Virus record (IMG/VR): IMGVR_UViG_3300028027_000920
Span: 1 to 21,725 of that record
Reading direction: 5' to 3' (one strand)
DNA: 21,725 bases
Origin: a virus
The stretch's first letter is position 1, and every line of letters begins with the position of its first letter. The notes under the pieces are model-generated. The model was not told the origin of the DNA. It did no database searches and was given only the letters and a program-made list of their open reading frames with translations. The position numbers and the translations under genes are program-made. Below are positions 6,724 to 13,983 of this stretch, one piece after another.

Positions 6724-7383
6724 TTAAACTACTGACGATGGTTCCATTGCCAACCAATACTCAAGGTTCTTGGTTCCATGCTTGAAGTGCATTGCTTTCT
6801 TGCGACCGAGAGCAACAGTATAGTCATCTGTAATGACCTTCAGATTCTCAACCTTGAGTCGGCAATCAAAGTCACCAACATCAGTCGTAGTCAGTTCCTT
6901 ACGATACGCATTCGCACGTGGATTGCTCGGGTCGCTGACGCTGAGAGTAACCTTACCATCCTTAGAAACAATACTCATGGTTGGAGCAGAGAGAACGTTC
7001 GCTGCCTTCTGCACCATGCTGATGTCAGCGGCGGATAGAGTGAAGTCGAAGAATGGATCAATCTCGAGAGTCTTGTCTGGAGCAGCAGTAACTACGCTGG
7101 GATCAGCATAACCATACTCGAACTCAGACTTACCTTCACGAAGGAACATACCTGTTTCTTCAAAGTCAATCTCAGGGTTTTCCCAAAGACTCAGCAACGC
7201 AAGGAAGTTGTTCAAGTCATATACCGCAAACTCACGGTCGAAAGTTTCTGCGACTGTTGCACGAGAGAGGATATTCTTACCTGCACTGACAGTGGAAAGA
7301 ACATTCCCCTGACGAACAAGAATATTGGTATTGATACTTGCAAAGTTCTTGAGAAGCGCAAGTGTTTCGGATGAAATCTTCAT
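6724..7383 (-). CDS. 45: Sliding clamp gp45
   Basis: The trimeric DNA clamp (219 residues; T4 gp45 is 228), processivity factor for gp43 and, in T4, mobile activator of late transcription with gp55. The N-terminus closely follows T4: MKISSETLALLKNFASIN, then FAVYDLNNFLALLSL. The segment ADPSVVTAAP matches the T4 ADPSTVVAPN region, and the end LEYWLAME matches the final strand. It is followed by a small gene, peroxiredoxin and the epimerase before gp44, whereas T4 has rpbA/45/44/62. The ribosome site AAGGA precedes the ATTATG start. That AU-rich start is plausible as a RegA target. Confidence 0.96.
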   Translation of the reverse strand: MKISSETLALLKNFASINTNILVRQGNVLSTVSAGKNILSRATVAETFDREFAVYDLNNFLALLSLWENPEIDFEETGMFLREGKSEFEYGYADPSVVTAAPDKTLEIDPFFDFTLSAADISMVQKAANVLSAPTMSIVSKDGKVTLSVSDPSNPRANAYRKELTTTDVGDFDCRLKVENLKVITDDYTVALGRKKAMHFKHGTKNLEYWLAMEPSSVV

Positions 7384-7389
7384 AATATA

Positions 7390-7890
7390 TTAGTCCTTTT
7401 TCTTTTTAGTTTTCTTACTGTTTTCTGCAGTAAAATCAATTATACCTGGAATAGTGTCGGAAGTCAATAGAGAAGTGGTTCCCATGTTATATTCATTCCA
7501 GTTGGGAGCAATCGTATATTCTGGATTGATATTAATAGTATCTGAAAGCGACAAGGATGTCTTCAATTCGTAAGTTTTAGTATTGACTTTTTCAAACGGA
7601 TCGGGTATACTAGTCTGTTGTTCCTTGTCGTGCACATGCATCGCAATGATTGCATAGTGAATGACCTTCAGCAAATCCTTACGCCAATCTTCGGGTGTCC
7701 CCTTATGTCCATAGCGTTGAGCATATTTCAGGATGTTTCCTACAGTAAAACCAATACCATGACCACCGTCGATAATAAACTCGGTTGCCTGATATTGATT
7801 CTGTGAGTAATGCTCACCATATGTGGCATCAATATACTGGGTAATCTCCCGAAGGAGATCACCCTCATCATACTTGTAATTAATTGTCAT
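7390..7890 (-). CDS. DUF3310-like phage protein
   Basis: A 166-residue protein of unknown biochemistry. Residues about 33-86 (YQATEFIIDGGHGIGF, then TVGNILKYAQRYG, then DLLKVIHYAIIAMH) follow the helical pattern of DUF3310, a small domain common in phages: a G.GF..GN.LKY core and a D..K..HY helix. The C-terminal half is not recognisable, is Ser/Thr- and Asn-rich, and ends in a basic KKTKKKKD tail. The ribosome site AAGGAG is 5 nt before the ATG. It lies 9 bp after the CobS-like gene and 6 bp before gp45, within the same transcription unit. The DUF3310 assignment comes from pattern memory. Confidence 0.65.
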   Translation of the reverse strand: MTINYKYDEGDLLREITQYIDATYGEHYSQNQYQATEFIIDGGHGIGFTVGNILKYAQRYGHKGTPEDWRKDLLKVIHYAIIAMHVHDKEQQTSIPDPFEKVNTKTYELKTSLSLSDTININPEYTIAPNWNEYNMGTTSLLTSDTIPGIIDFTAENSKKTKKKKD

Positions 7891-7899
7891 TATGTCTCC

Positions 7900-9039
7900 T
7901 TAGAATGGTACTTCTTCCATTTGGTTGAAATATGCGTCATCATTTTCAACTACATCATTGGTGCCATCATCAACCTTCTTATAGAGGTCTAGGAAGGCAG
8001 ACTTGGTGTCAGAGTCGAAGCGATTGACGCAGAGTTCGATTGCTTTAGAACGCGAACCGAACATAGCGAAAGCATTTACGATGTGCTCAAGACGACGAGT
8101 CGAGATAAGTTCCTCAACGCCACCTTCATAGAAGGTCTTACGGATAATATCCGCCCAAGTTACCAACTTGTCAGCGAATTCATCATCAACGCTGTTGACT
8201 TTTTCCATCTTGTTGAGAATGATTTGCTTCTCAATCTTCAACGAAGGATATTCCTGCTCAACGGTGATGGCGAAACGCTCAAGGAACGCATCGTCGAGAA
8301 TCTGGGCAGACATAAACTTACCGTCGTCTGAACCCTTACCCTTGGTGTTAGCAGTGGCGATGACGTTGAAACCACGTTTCGGGTGAACAGTCTCACCAGT
8401 CTTCTTATTGAAGTATGGTTTACCTTCAAGAATTGCCTGAAGGCACATCATCTTGTTCGAACCACGGTCGATTTCGTCGAGGATGAGGATAGCACCACGC
8501 TTCATAGCAGTAAGAACTGGACCTTCACGATAAACAACGTTACCGTCGACGAGGGTGTTACCACCAATCAGGTCATCTTCATCAGTTTCAATCGAGATGT
8601 TGACACGCAGACATTCGCGCTTCAACTTAGCGCATGCCTGTTCAACCATGGTGGTCTTACCGTTACCCGAAAGACCAGAGATGAACGTCGGATAGAAGTT
8701 CAAAGACTTCAGAACCTTCGTCAGATCCTTGTAGAAACCGAACGGAACATAGGTCGGATCAACCGACGGAACAAGGTTGTCGACGACAGTCTGCAACTTA
8801 GGTTGGATGACCATCTTGGGGGCAGCAACGGGGAGTTGTGTGACAGACGCAGAAGCACCTGCCATCAGCGGCGACAAGTCATAAGTACCACGCTTGATCA
8901 TACGGTCACGCTGAAAAATCCAACCAGGATATTTCATACCGAGCGATTCGGCAGCGGCGACAACGTCGCGTTTACGGAAAACACCACCGTTGGTGTTGTT
9001 GTTGGAAAGGAACTCAACCAAAGCATCACGATTCATCAT
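7900..9039 (-). CDS. cobS: CobS-like (MoxR-type) AAA+ ATPase
   Basis: A 379-residue AAA+ protein of the kind annotated CobS in T4-like cyanophages. Walker A GLSGNGKT is at 122-129, Walker B ILILDEID at 184-191, and the sensor-1 region IATANTKGKG at 227-236. An LDDAFLERF arginine-finger region is at 248-256. The N-terminal ~60 residues look like a small helical DNA- or protein-binding module (VFRKRDVVAAAESLGMKYPGW). In cells CobS pairs with CobT (a VWA protein) in cobalt insertion. Here the gene directly follows a peptidase-VWA protein, so an AAA+/VWA remodelling pair is more likely than cobalamin synthesis. GAGG precedes ATGATG by 8 nt; 9036 is an alternative start. It has its own promoter with a long inverted repeat. 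Confidence 0.9.
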   Translation of the reverse strand: MMNRDALVEFLSNNNTNGGVFRKRDVVAAAESLGMKYPGWIFQRDRMIKRGTYDLSPLMAGASASVTQLPVAAPKMVIQPKLQTVVDNLVPSVDPTYVPFGFYKDLTKVLKSLNFYPTFISGLSGNGKTTMVEQACAKLKRECLRVNISIETDEDDLIGGNTLVDGNVVYREGPVLTAMKRGAILILDEIDRGSNKMMCLQAILEGKPYFNKKTGETVHPKRGFNVIATANTKGKGSDDGKFMSAQILDDAFLERFAITVEQEYPSLKIEKQIILNKMEKVNSVDDEFADKLVTWADIIRKTFYEGGVEELISTRRLEHIVNAFAMFGSRSKAIELCVNRFDSDTKSAFLDLYKKVDDGTNDVVENDDAYFNQMEEVPF

Positions 9040-9077
9040 ATATTTTTCCTCACTTCACATCATCAATCAATATAACC

Positions 9078-9106
9078 ACTATACCCCGAAACGTGGAAAA
9101 AGTCAA
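9078..9106 (-). promoter_or_regulatory. Sigma70-type promoter for the cobS-45-44-62-regA operon
   Basis: The minus strand reads TTGACT, 17 bp, TATAGT, about 40 nt before the cobS start. The unit it drives appears to run to the terminator at 3365-3393 without another obvious promoter. It therefore probably controls clamp and clamp-loader supply. Confidence 0.8.
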
Positions 9107-9129
9107 GCCCTTTCTTTCGTTTCGGGGTA
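9082..9129. repeat. 12-bp perfect inverted repeat bracketing the cobS promoter -35 box
   Basis: TACCCCGAAACG at 9082-9093 and CGTTTCGGGGTA at 9118-9129 are exact reverse complements, separated by 24 bp. The -35 box lies between them and the inner arm touches the -10 box. It reads as a two-site operator. As RNA it would make a long-loop hairpin without a U-run, so terminator function is unlikely. Confidence 0.75.
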
Positions 9130-9136
9130 ATTATTT

Positions 9137-11392
9137 TCAAGCAACTGCTTGAATCATTTTGTTCAGCAGAACACGGTTGGTCTGCTTTTTGTTCTGAAAC
9201 TTCTTGAATGCTTGACGAAGTTTCTTCGGAGAATTATCTTCAGACTCCAGAACATCTTCCTCGATGCTCAAGTCTTCGCCACCTGGAATCAGGAAGCGGT
9301 CATTGAAACCGAAAGAATTTTTAGTGTGGAAATACTTTTGCTTCCATTCCTCTTTCCACTTCTTATCGAAATCTGCGGCAGAGTTATGCATACGTTTAGC
9401 AGCCCACTTTTGATTGTAACTGGCGATGAAGAAGTTGATAGTCCGCGAACCAGTTGCCTTCTGATACAAGTTGAGAAGTGCAGTTTGCATCTGGTACGAA
9501 TTATTATCATCATACTTAACGATCGTAACAGCACCAGTGGTAGAATCGGTGATATTTACATGGTTAGCACTATAGCGCGAACCTGAACCTTGGATGCTGA
9601 TATTGCCATCACCATCACCATCAGTCAGGAAGATAGTGTTCAAAACTTCAACGCGATTCTTAGCACGAAACTTATCAGCAATCGAACGAGCAACCATGAT
9701 TGATTCCTCGAGGGGAGTCGACGCCAGACCCATGATATTAGAATTGCGGAAGAATTTTTCTTCTTTCTTGCGACGAAGACGATAATCATATCCCATGCCG
9801 CACATAAGAAGGTTGCGAACTACCTCATTAAACTTACCCGAAGAACAATTATCGGAAAGGAACTGCAGCAGACTGAACGAGTTGTCACCAATGATAAGTT
9901 CTTTGCCACTTGCTCGTGCCGCATCATTGCGACGTTCGCGCATTTCATTTCCTAGAGGGAAACTGTCAGTGATCATACCGTTGTTGGTAAAACCATAGAC
10001 TTCAAACGGAATGCGAACCTTGCGGCAGAACATCATGAGAGTTACCAACTGCTCAATCGTGCCACGCATGTTTGTTGCCATAGAACCAGACATGTCGAGG
10101 AACAAAAGCATACCATGGTTTTTGCCATCAGGAACAACTGTGTTACGAGCAAACAAATCTTCGCTGATTTTATGTGCCCACACACGGTCAACGTCTAGAC
10201 GACCAGTCTTAGCAACCTGCGCACGAGCGAACTGAGAAGCGCGACGACGCAGTTCAAATTCCTGCACCATCAGGTTGATATACTTCTGGTTCTTGTTGCG
10301 GAAGTCAGAATAAACTTCGTTGGCAGTCGTGTCATAGTCAATTGTTTTTGTCAACCAGCGATCACTGTATACTGTAGGACGCATGTTATCAATGACCCAA
10401 TCCATAGGAATGACATAATCCTTGAGTTCAACCTTGCGGAGAATACCATAAGCATACGGACGCGACTTCGAGTCAATGAATTCTTCTTCCTTCTCACGGA
10501 ACATCTGATCAGTGATAGAAATAGGGTCTTCATCGAACACTGGCACATCGTTCGAACCTGGAAGTTTCACACCAGTATTAGGTTTACCAGCATCAGCATC
10601 GTCTTCACCAGAGTCACCGTCAGAGTCGGTATCACCAGCAGCATTCTTACCAGAATCAGCATCAGCATCGTCGGCAGGTTTATCAGCAGTTTCACCATCG
10701 CTATCGGCAGCACTATCACCAGTTGACTGGTCAGAATCCATTTCTGAAATCCACTTATCAACATCACCAGCAGCATCATCGTCGCCTGATGTTTCCATCA
10801 TTTCACCCATGAACGTTGACGAATCAAAGTCATACTCAGGTTCAGACTTAGCGAGTTCGTAGAGTTCTACTGCGAGCGTAGCAACATCATCCCATGTTTC
10901 CAACGCATCAACGCGAGCAAGATACTTACGCTCATCGTCGCTGAAGGGAGCAGCAAGCAAGGAACCAACCTTGTAATGCAGGTTGATACGGTCAATGAGG
11001 CGCAACTTGTTGAGGTCATATCCCTTAACACCGAAGAAGTTGTTGTTGAACAATTCCTGATAACCAGCGAAGAAGTTCTTGCGGATACCAGGAAACTTGT
11101 CCTTAATCTTACGCTCAATACGAGCATCCTCAAGAACGTTGAGGTAAGACTTGATGCCCATACCACGCTGGTCGATTTCACCGTGCCAACCCTGAGCAGG
11201 TGTGAACAATGCGTGACCAACCTCATGACCAATAAGCAGGTCATAAAGGTCGGTCGACATATCTTTCCAGATGGGGAGGATAAGGGTGCGATTCTTCAGG
11301 TCGAACATCGCGGTCGGAACCTTCTGATGTTCAATCCGAAGGTTCTCAGTAGCGAGCAATTTAGCAAGGGTAGACTTATGGGAAATAGACAT
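9137..11392 (-). CDS. Zinc metallopeptidase-like protein with C-terminal VWA domain (CobT-like partner)
   Basis: A 751-residue protein with three parts. Residues 1-190 are a gluzincin-like domain with HEVGH (56-60) and downstream NVLEDAR (85-91) supplying possible Zn ligands. Residues about 190-290 are a very acidic, low-complexity D/S/G/A linker. Residues about 425-640 are a von Willebrand A domain with the MIDAS motif DMSGS (433-437) and a later FLTDGDGDGN. The tail is basic. CobT/MoxR-associated VWA proteins share the acidic linker plus VWA design and are moved by an AAA+ partner, which is coded next (cobS-like). GAGG with ATG 11392 gives the better start; a GTG lies one codon upstream. 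It has its own promoter. Whether it cuts protein or acts as an adaptor is unknown. Confidence 0.88.
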   Translation of the reverse strand: MSISHKSTLAKLLATENLRIEHQKVPTAMFDLKNRTLILPIWKDMSTDLYDLLIGHEVGHALFTPAQGWHGEIDQRGMGIKSYLNVLEDARIERKIKDKFPGIRKNFFAGYQELFNNNFFGVKGYDLNKLRLIDRINLHYKVGSLLAAPFSDDERKYLARVDALETWDDVATLAVELYELAKSEPEYDFDSSTFMGEMMETSGDDDAAGDVDKWISEMDSDQSTGDSAADSDGETADKPADDADADSGKNAAGDTDSDGDSGEDDADAGKPNTGVKLPGSNDVPVFDEDPISITDQMFREKEEEFIDSKSRPYAYGILRKVELKDYVIPMDWVIDNMRPTVYSDRWLTKTIDYDTTANEVYSDFRNKNQKYINLMVQEFELRRRASQFARAQVAKTGRLDVDRVWAHKISEDLFARNTVVPDGKNHGMLLFLDMSGSMATNMRGTIEQLVTLMMFCRKVRIPFEVYGFTNNGMITDSFPLGNEMRERRNDAARASGKELIIGDNSFSLLQFLSDNCSSGKFNEVVRNLLMCGMGYDYRLRRKKEEKFFRNSNIMGLASTPLEESIMVARSIADKFRAKNRVEVLNTIFLTDGDGDGNISIQGSGSRYSANHVNITDSTTGAVTIVKYDDNNSYQMQTALLNLYQKATGSRTINFFIASYNQKWAAKRMHNSAADFDKKWKEEWKQKYFHTKNSFGFNDRFLIPGGEDLSIEEDVLESEDNSPKKLRQAFKKFQNKKQTNRVLLNKMIQAVA

Positions 11393-11420
11393 CACGGAAC
11401 CTCATCAATTAATATATTTC

Positions 11421-11449
11421 ATTCTACCCTATTTTGGCAGAAATGTCAA
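11421..11449 (-). promoter_or_regulatory. Sigma70-type promoter for the peptidase-VWA gene
   Basis: The minus strand reads TTGACA, 17 bp, TAGAAT, about 30 nt before the ATG. The -35 region shares a 17-nt identical stretch with the promoter at 11846-11874. Confidence 0.8.
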
Positions 11450-11456
11450 GCCCTAA
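11440..11456. repeat. 17-nt direct repeat of the promoter -35 region (copy 1; copy 2 at 11865-11881)
   Basis: GAAATGTCAAGCCCTAA occurs identically at 11440-11456 and 11865-11881. In both copies it covers the -35 box TTGACA of a minus-strand promoter and the flanking GGGC. Shorter versions (GGGCTTGACT, AGGCTTGACT) occur at the promoters near 9106 and 12518. This suggests a duplicated or selected extended -35 element. Confidence 0.8.
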
Positions 11457-11474
11457 AATCACTTTCAGGATAAA

Positions 11475-11822
11475 TTAATTACAGCGAGTGATGCGCTTTT
11501 CGTAGTAGTCACCATATCTGTCTACGCCGCTGGTAAAAATTTCACGGCAGACAGGACGACGATAGTGATAATCATATTCACGCTCAAAAACTTCGCGATC
11601 GGTCGCACGTTCGTCGGGTTGTCTGCGACTTGCAGCAGCACCAAGGATGAAGGCACCTACGCCGATAGCGATTGCTTCGCCAGTGCTAATGCGAGAACGT
11701 CTATGCTGGCGATCATCCCTGCGTTGTTCCCAACCATTACCATCACGATGACGTGCTTCAGCAGCGACAGGAGTCGCAACCACAGCGATAGCAATCAAAC
11801 TTGAAACAATATTCTTAATCAT
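11475..11822 (-). CDS. Small exported or membrane protein with glycine-zipper-like segment
   Basis: A 115-residue protein that I do not recognise by name. Residues 1-23 form a clear signal peptide or anchor (K3, hydrophobic IVSSLIAIAVVATPVAA, likely cleavage at AEA). A highly charged Arg/His/Asp-rich stretch (HRDGNGWEQRRDDRQHRR) follows. Residues about 45-66 (STGEAIAIGVGAFILGAAAS) are small-residue-rich like a glycine zipper or second membrane segment. The end is Arg/Tyr-rich with two Cys (CREIF and the terminal RCN) that could form a disulfide in the periplasm. AAGGAG lies 8 nt before the ATG, and it has its own early-type promoter. An envelope role during infection is inferred from the signal peptide alone. 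Confidence 0.75.
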   Translation of the reverse strand: MIKNIVSSLIAIAVVATPVAAEARHRDGNGWEQRRDDRQHRRSRISTGEAIAIGVGAFILGAAASRRQPDERATDREVFEREYDYHYRRPVCREIFTSGVDRYGDYYEKRITRCN

Positions 11823-11845
11823 ACACTTTCTCCTTCTATTATTCC

Positions 11846-11874
11846 ATTCTACTATAAAACGAATGAAATGTCAA
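11846..11874 (-). promoter_or_regulatory. Sigma70-type promoter for the small exported protein gene
   Basis: The minus strand reads TTGACA, 17 bp, TAGAAT, 24 nt before the ATG. The -35 box abuts the stop codon of the HAD gene. Confidence 0.8.
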
Positions 11875-11877
11875 GCC

Positions 11878-12483
11878 CTAATATTTCGTCATCGTTCCGT
11901 CGTGATGAGCGAGGTAGGGTTCAAACTTGATGTTCGGATATTCTTTAGCAAGACCCTTGAACATTTCAAGATTTGATACGGCATCATCGAACAGGCGAAC
12001 GCGAGCGTATTTGCCTGTATCGAGATATTGTTTGATGTAGATTTTCTTGCCTTCTGCAGAGTTCGGAGCATTAAGATTACCAGCGCGATGCACGTGGATA
12101 TCGTCAATGTCGATGTTTTGTTTGCGGAAGGTATCTAGGAACACGTCACGGTCATCAAAGTCAGCACGAGCAGTGATAACAATCATCTTGCTGCCTTTTG
12201 CTTTGACGTTCTTGTGAATAGCAATCAACTTATTAATTGCCTTCGCGATAGGTTCAGATGTATCGCGGAAGTGCTTGGCATCGCGGAACTCGCGGAAGTC
12301 AAAGGACTCACCAGCACCCAGTTTGTAGGTGTTAAACTCTTGGTTTGAAAGTTTCCGAACCAGTTCGCCACCCTTCATAACATAGATGAGTGCCTTAGTG
12401 TTGAAGAGGGTCTCGTCTATGTCCCAAATGGTCAGACCAGCACCCTCTTCGCGTTCGTAAATATAATCTTTAAAACCAATCAT
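11878..12483 (-). CDS. HAD-superfamily phosphatase
   Basis: A 201-residue hydrolase. Motif I is WDIDETLF with nucleophile D21 and acid D23. Motif II is VITAR (T104). Motif III Lys is probably K147 or K148, and motif IV is LFDDAVSN (D166, D167). This is the pattern of small HAD phosphatases, including the 3'-phosphatase domain of T4 polynucleotide kinase and nucleotidases. No kinase domain is attached. The likely substrate is a phosphorylated nucleotide or nucleic-acid end, but this is inference. ATG 12483 is the only start that keeps motif I. It has no ribosome site, and its promoter's -10 box ends 6 nt upstream, so the mRNA may be leaderless. It follows clpP by 37 bp. Confidence 0.88.
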   Translation of the reverse strand: MIGFKDYIYEREEGAGLTIWDIDETLFNTKALIYVMKGGELVRKLSNQEFNTYKLGAGESFDFREFRDAKHFRDTSEPIAKAINKLIAIHKNVKAKGSKMIVITARADFDDRDVFLDTFRKQNIDIDDIHVHRAGNLNAPNSAEGKKIYIKQYLDTGKYARVRLFDDAVSNLEMFKGLAKEYPNIKFEPYLAHHDGTMTKY

Positions 12484-12489
12484 AGAATT

Positions 12490-12518
12490 ACTATACCTGC
12501 TTTTTCCGTAAAAGTCAA
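12490..12518 (-). promoter_or_regulatory. Sigma70-type promoter giving a probably leaderless HAD mRNA
   Basis: The minus strand reads TTGACT, 17 bp, TATAGT, then six bases and the ATG of the HAD gene. The expected RNA start falls on or within a base or two of the start codon. The -35 box lies just after the clpP stop. Confidence 0.8.
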
Positions 12519-12520
12519 GC

Positions 12521-13129
12521 CTATTTATTCGTTACTGGTTTTTTTCTTGCACGTTTTGGTTGTTGAGTTTCTTCTGGCGGATCTTGTGCCACGATACGCT
12601 TCTCTAGACGCTTCGCGACCTCGTCGGCATCCAACCAGATATCCTTGTTGTCAAGCATCGACTTAATTTCTTCAGGAGTCAAGAAGTCCTTATAGAATGA
12701 ATCAAATAATTTTTCTGACCAAGACCTGAAGTGTGTGATTTGATCATACATCTCACCACCCTTACCGATTGTGCCACTGGAATAATTGTGGAACATGAAC
12801 ATGGTGTGGTCAGAGAGTTCGAACCTGTCTGCTGATAAGAATATCAAAGTCGCAGCACTCATACAAATACCTTCAACCGAACAGACGATAGTGGCATTTG
12901 ATTCCTGCATCGCACGAACCAGTTGTAACGCAGAGAACAAGTCACCACCTTCACTGTTAATGCGAATGTAGATTATATCAGTCTCACCTGCTGCTCGGAG
13001 AATCTGAAACCATTCAACATAATCTTCCGCTGGTTTAATTTCACCACAGAGATAAAATGTTACAGCAGTTGCTACTGGTTGCTGGAAGAACTTAGGTTTA
13101 GGAAAAAAGGGCAGGTCATTCTCACTCAT
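12521..13129 (-). CDS. clpP: ClpP-like serine protease
   Basis: A protein of about 202 residues (from ATG 13129) of the ClpP/crotonase fold. The nucleophile Ser91 is in GICMSAATLI, with oxyanion GG at 61-62 (NSEGGDLF). The catalytic His114 is in MFHNYSSG and the third residue is Asp163 in NKDIWLDADEV. The tail is Pro/Lys-rich. Phage ClpP enzymes often work in prohead maturation; this gene is far from the head genes here, so host-protein or regulatory proteolysis is also possible. No ClpX/ClpA ATPase is coded in the window; it might use a host unfoldase. The start is uncertain. ATG 13129 overlaps the previous stop but lacks a ribosome site; ATG 13168 adds 13 residues and has AGGA 12 nt upstream. 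Confidence 0.9.
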   Translation of the reverse strand: MSENDLPFFPKPKFFQQPVATAVTFYLCGEIKPAEDYVEWFQILRAAGETDIIYIRINSEGGDLFSALQLVRAMQESNATIVCSVEGICMSAATLIFLSADRFELSDHTMFMFHNYSSGTIGKGGEMYDQITHFRSWSEKLFDSFYKDFLTPEEIKSMLDNKDIWLDADEVAKRLEKRIVAQDPPEETQQPKRARKKPVTNK

Positions 13130-13487
13130 AGTGTCGCGTGATCGCGGTGATTTTGTCAATTTGTGCATCAATAATTGGTATCCTGTTTGGCCAATGAATA
13201 TACTCCTTCTCAGGATTCTTCATCAGGTTGTAAAGTAGCGGAAGAATCAGATCTTCGACTTGTTTTAATTTCTCTGATACTTCCATTTCAACGAGTCGTT
13301 TGTGTTCAGAGAGCATTGGTGACTGGTCTGCAGTCAGAATGCGAGACTCGATGTCGTAAAGTTTTGCCATAATCTCATCTTTGAGATCGCCAGTGTCAAC
13401 TGTTACTTGTGTGGTTGTTGCTGTTGGATTGTTTACTTCGATTGGATCTTCAAATGTGAATCCAAAATCATAGGTTGTGTTTGACAT
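13122..13487 (-). CDS. Conserved-looking T4-like phage protein of unknown function
   Basis: A 121-residue protein. The N-terminal third (YDFGFTFEDP, then Thr/Val-rich) looks flexible. The remainder is helical with a heptad-like pattern (LKDEIMAKLYDIESRI, then EMEVSEKLKQVEDLILPLLYNL). It ends in a motif that I recall from T4-like marine phages, EKEYIHWPNRIPIIDAQIDK, but I cannot attach a function. A coiled-coil oligomer is plausible. It overlaps the deformylase gene by 20 bp and the clpP start by 8 bp, so it is locked into that unit. No catalytic motif, Cys pair or signal is visible. Confidence 0.8.
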   Translation of the reverse strand: MSNTTYDFGFTFEDPIEVNNPTATTTQVTVDTGDLKDEIMAKLYDIESRILTADQSPMLSEHKRLVEMEVSEKLKQVEDLILPLLYNLMKNPEKEYIHWPNRIPIIDAQIDKITAITRHYE

Positions 13488-13983
13488 ATTTCCTCAGATA
13501 CTTTCTTGCTCGTTTGTTTAAAGACTTGAGTGCCATATCGAGTTTCAACTGTGATACATGATCAGAGAAATTCAATCCTTCCATATGATCAAATTCATGC
13601 TGGGCGATCCTCGCTTGAAGACCAACAAAAGTTTCCACAACATGGGTTCCATCAACTGTTTGATATGAAAGAGTAACTTGCTTAGGGCGTTTTACAGACA
13701 ACCACAATCCAGGATATGATAAGCAACCCTCCCGTGCAAGTTCTGTATCCTTGGAGACAGAAACTACTTGAGGATTAAAAACATTCTTACGATTCGTTTC
13801 ATCAGATCCCATCACAAAAACCTTAGAGTCGATACCAACCTGATTGGCAGAAAGTCCAAGTCCCTTTAGGCGGCGGCATTCTTCCCACAAAGTATCGGCG
13901 AGTTCCTGTGCATTTGCAATTTCAAAGTCAAATGTTTCTGGAACCTTGCGCAAAGCAGGGTCTGTAAATTTAAGTAATTCCAT
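13468..13983 (-). CDS. def: Peptide deformylase
   Basis: A 171-residue metal enzyme that removes the formyl group from new protein N-termini. All three motifs are present: GLGLSANQVG (41-50), EGCLSYPG (85-92) with metal ligand Cys87, and QHEFDHMEG (128-136) with ligands His129 and His133 and catalytic Glu130. The Ala usual in GxGxAAxQ is Ser-Ala here. The C-terminal basic extension (KRARKYLRKYVKH) is short. Deformylases occur in T4-like phages of cyanobacteria, where they are thought to sustain processing of host proteins. The ATG shares one base with the gp46 stop (TAATG), placing it in the 47-46 transcription unit. Confidence 0.95.
   Translation of the reverse strand: MELLKFTDPALRKVPETFDFEIANAQELADTLWEECRRLKGLGLSANQVGIDSKVFVMGSDETNRKNVFNPQVVSVSKDTELAREGCLSYPGLWLSVKRPKQVTLSYQTVDGTHVVETFVGLQARIAQHEFDHMEGLNFSDHVSQLKLDMALKSLNKRARKYLRKYVKHNL

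Noticed and set aside
8383-9075. 230-codon plus-strand open frame opposite the CobS-like gene
   Set aside because: It is antisense to Walker A and the N-terminal domain of the AAA+ gene. No recognisable motif.
10567-10830. Repetitive-looking GTC/ATC/CAG-rich stretch resembling a tandem repeat or CRISPR
   Set aside because: It encodes the Asp/Ser/Ala-rich linker of the peptidase-VWA protein. The repeats are irregular codon-level low complexity with no constant repeat or spacers.
12521-12531. GAATAAATAG on the minus strand near the clpP stop as a late promoter
   Set aside because: It differs from TATAAATA at the first bases. The adjacent TTGACT-17-TATAGT explains the start of the next gene better.
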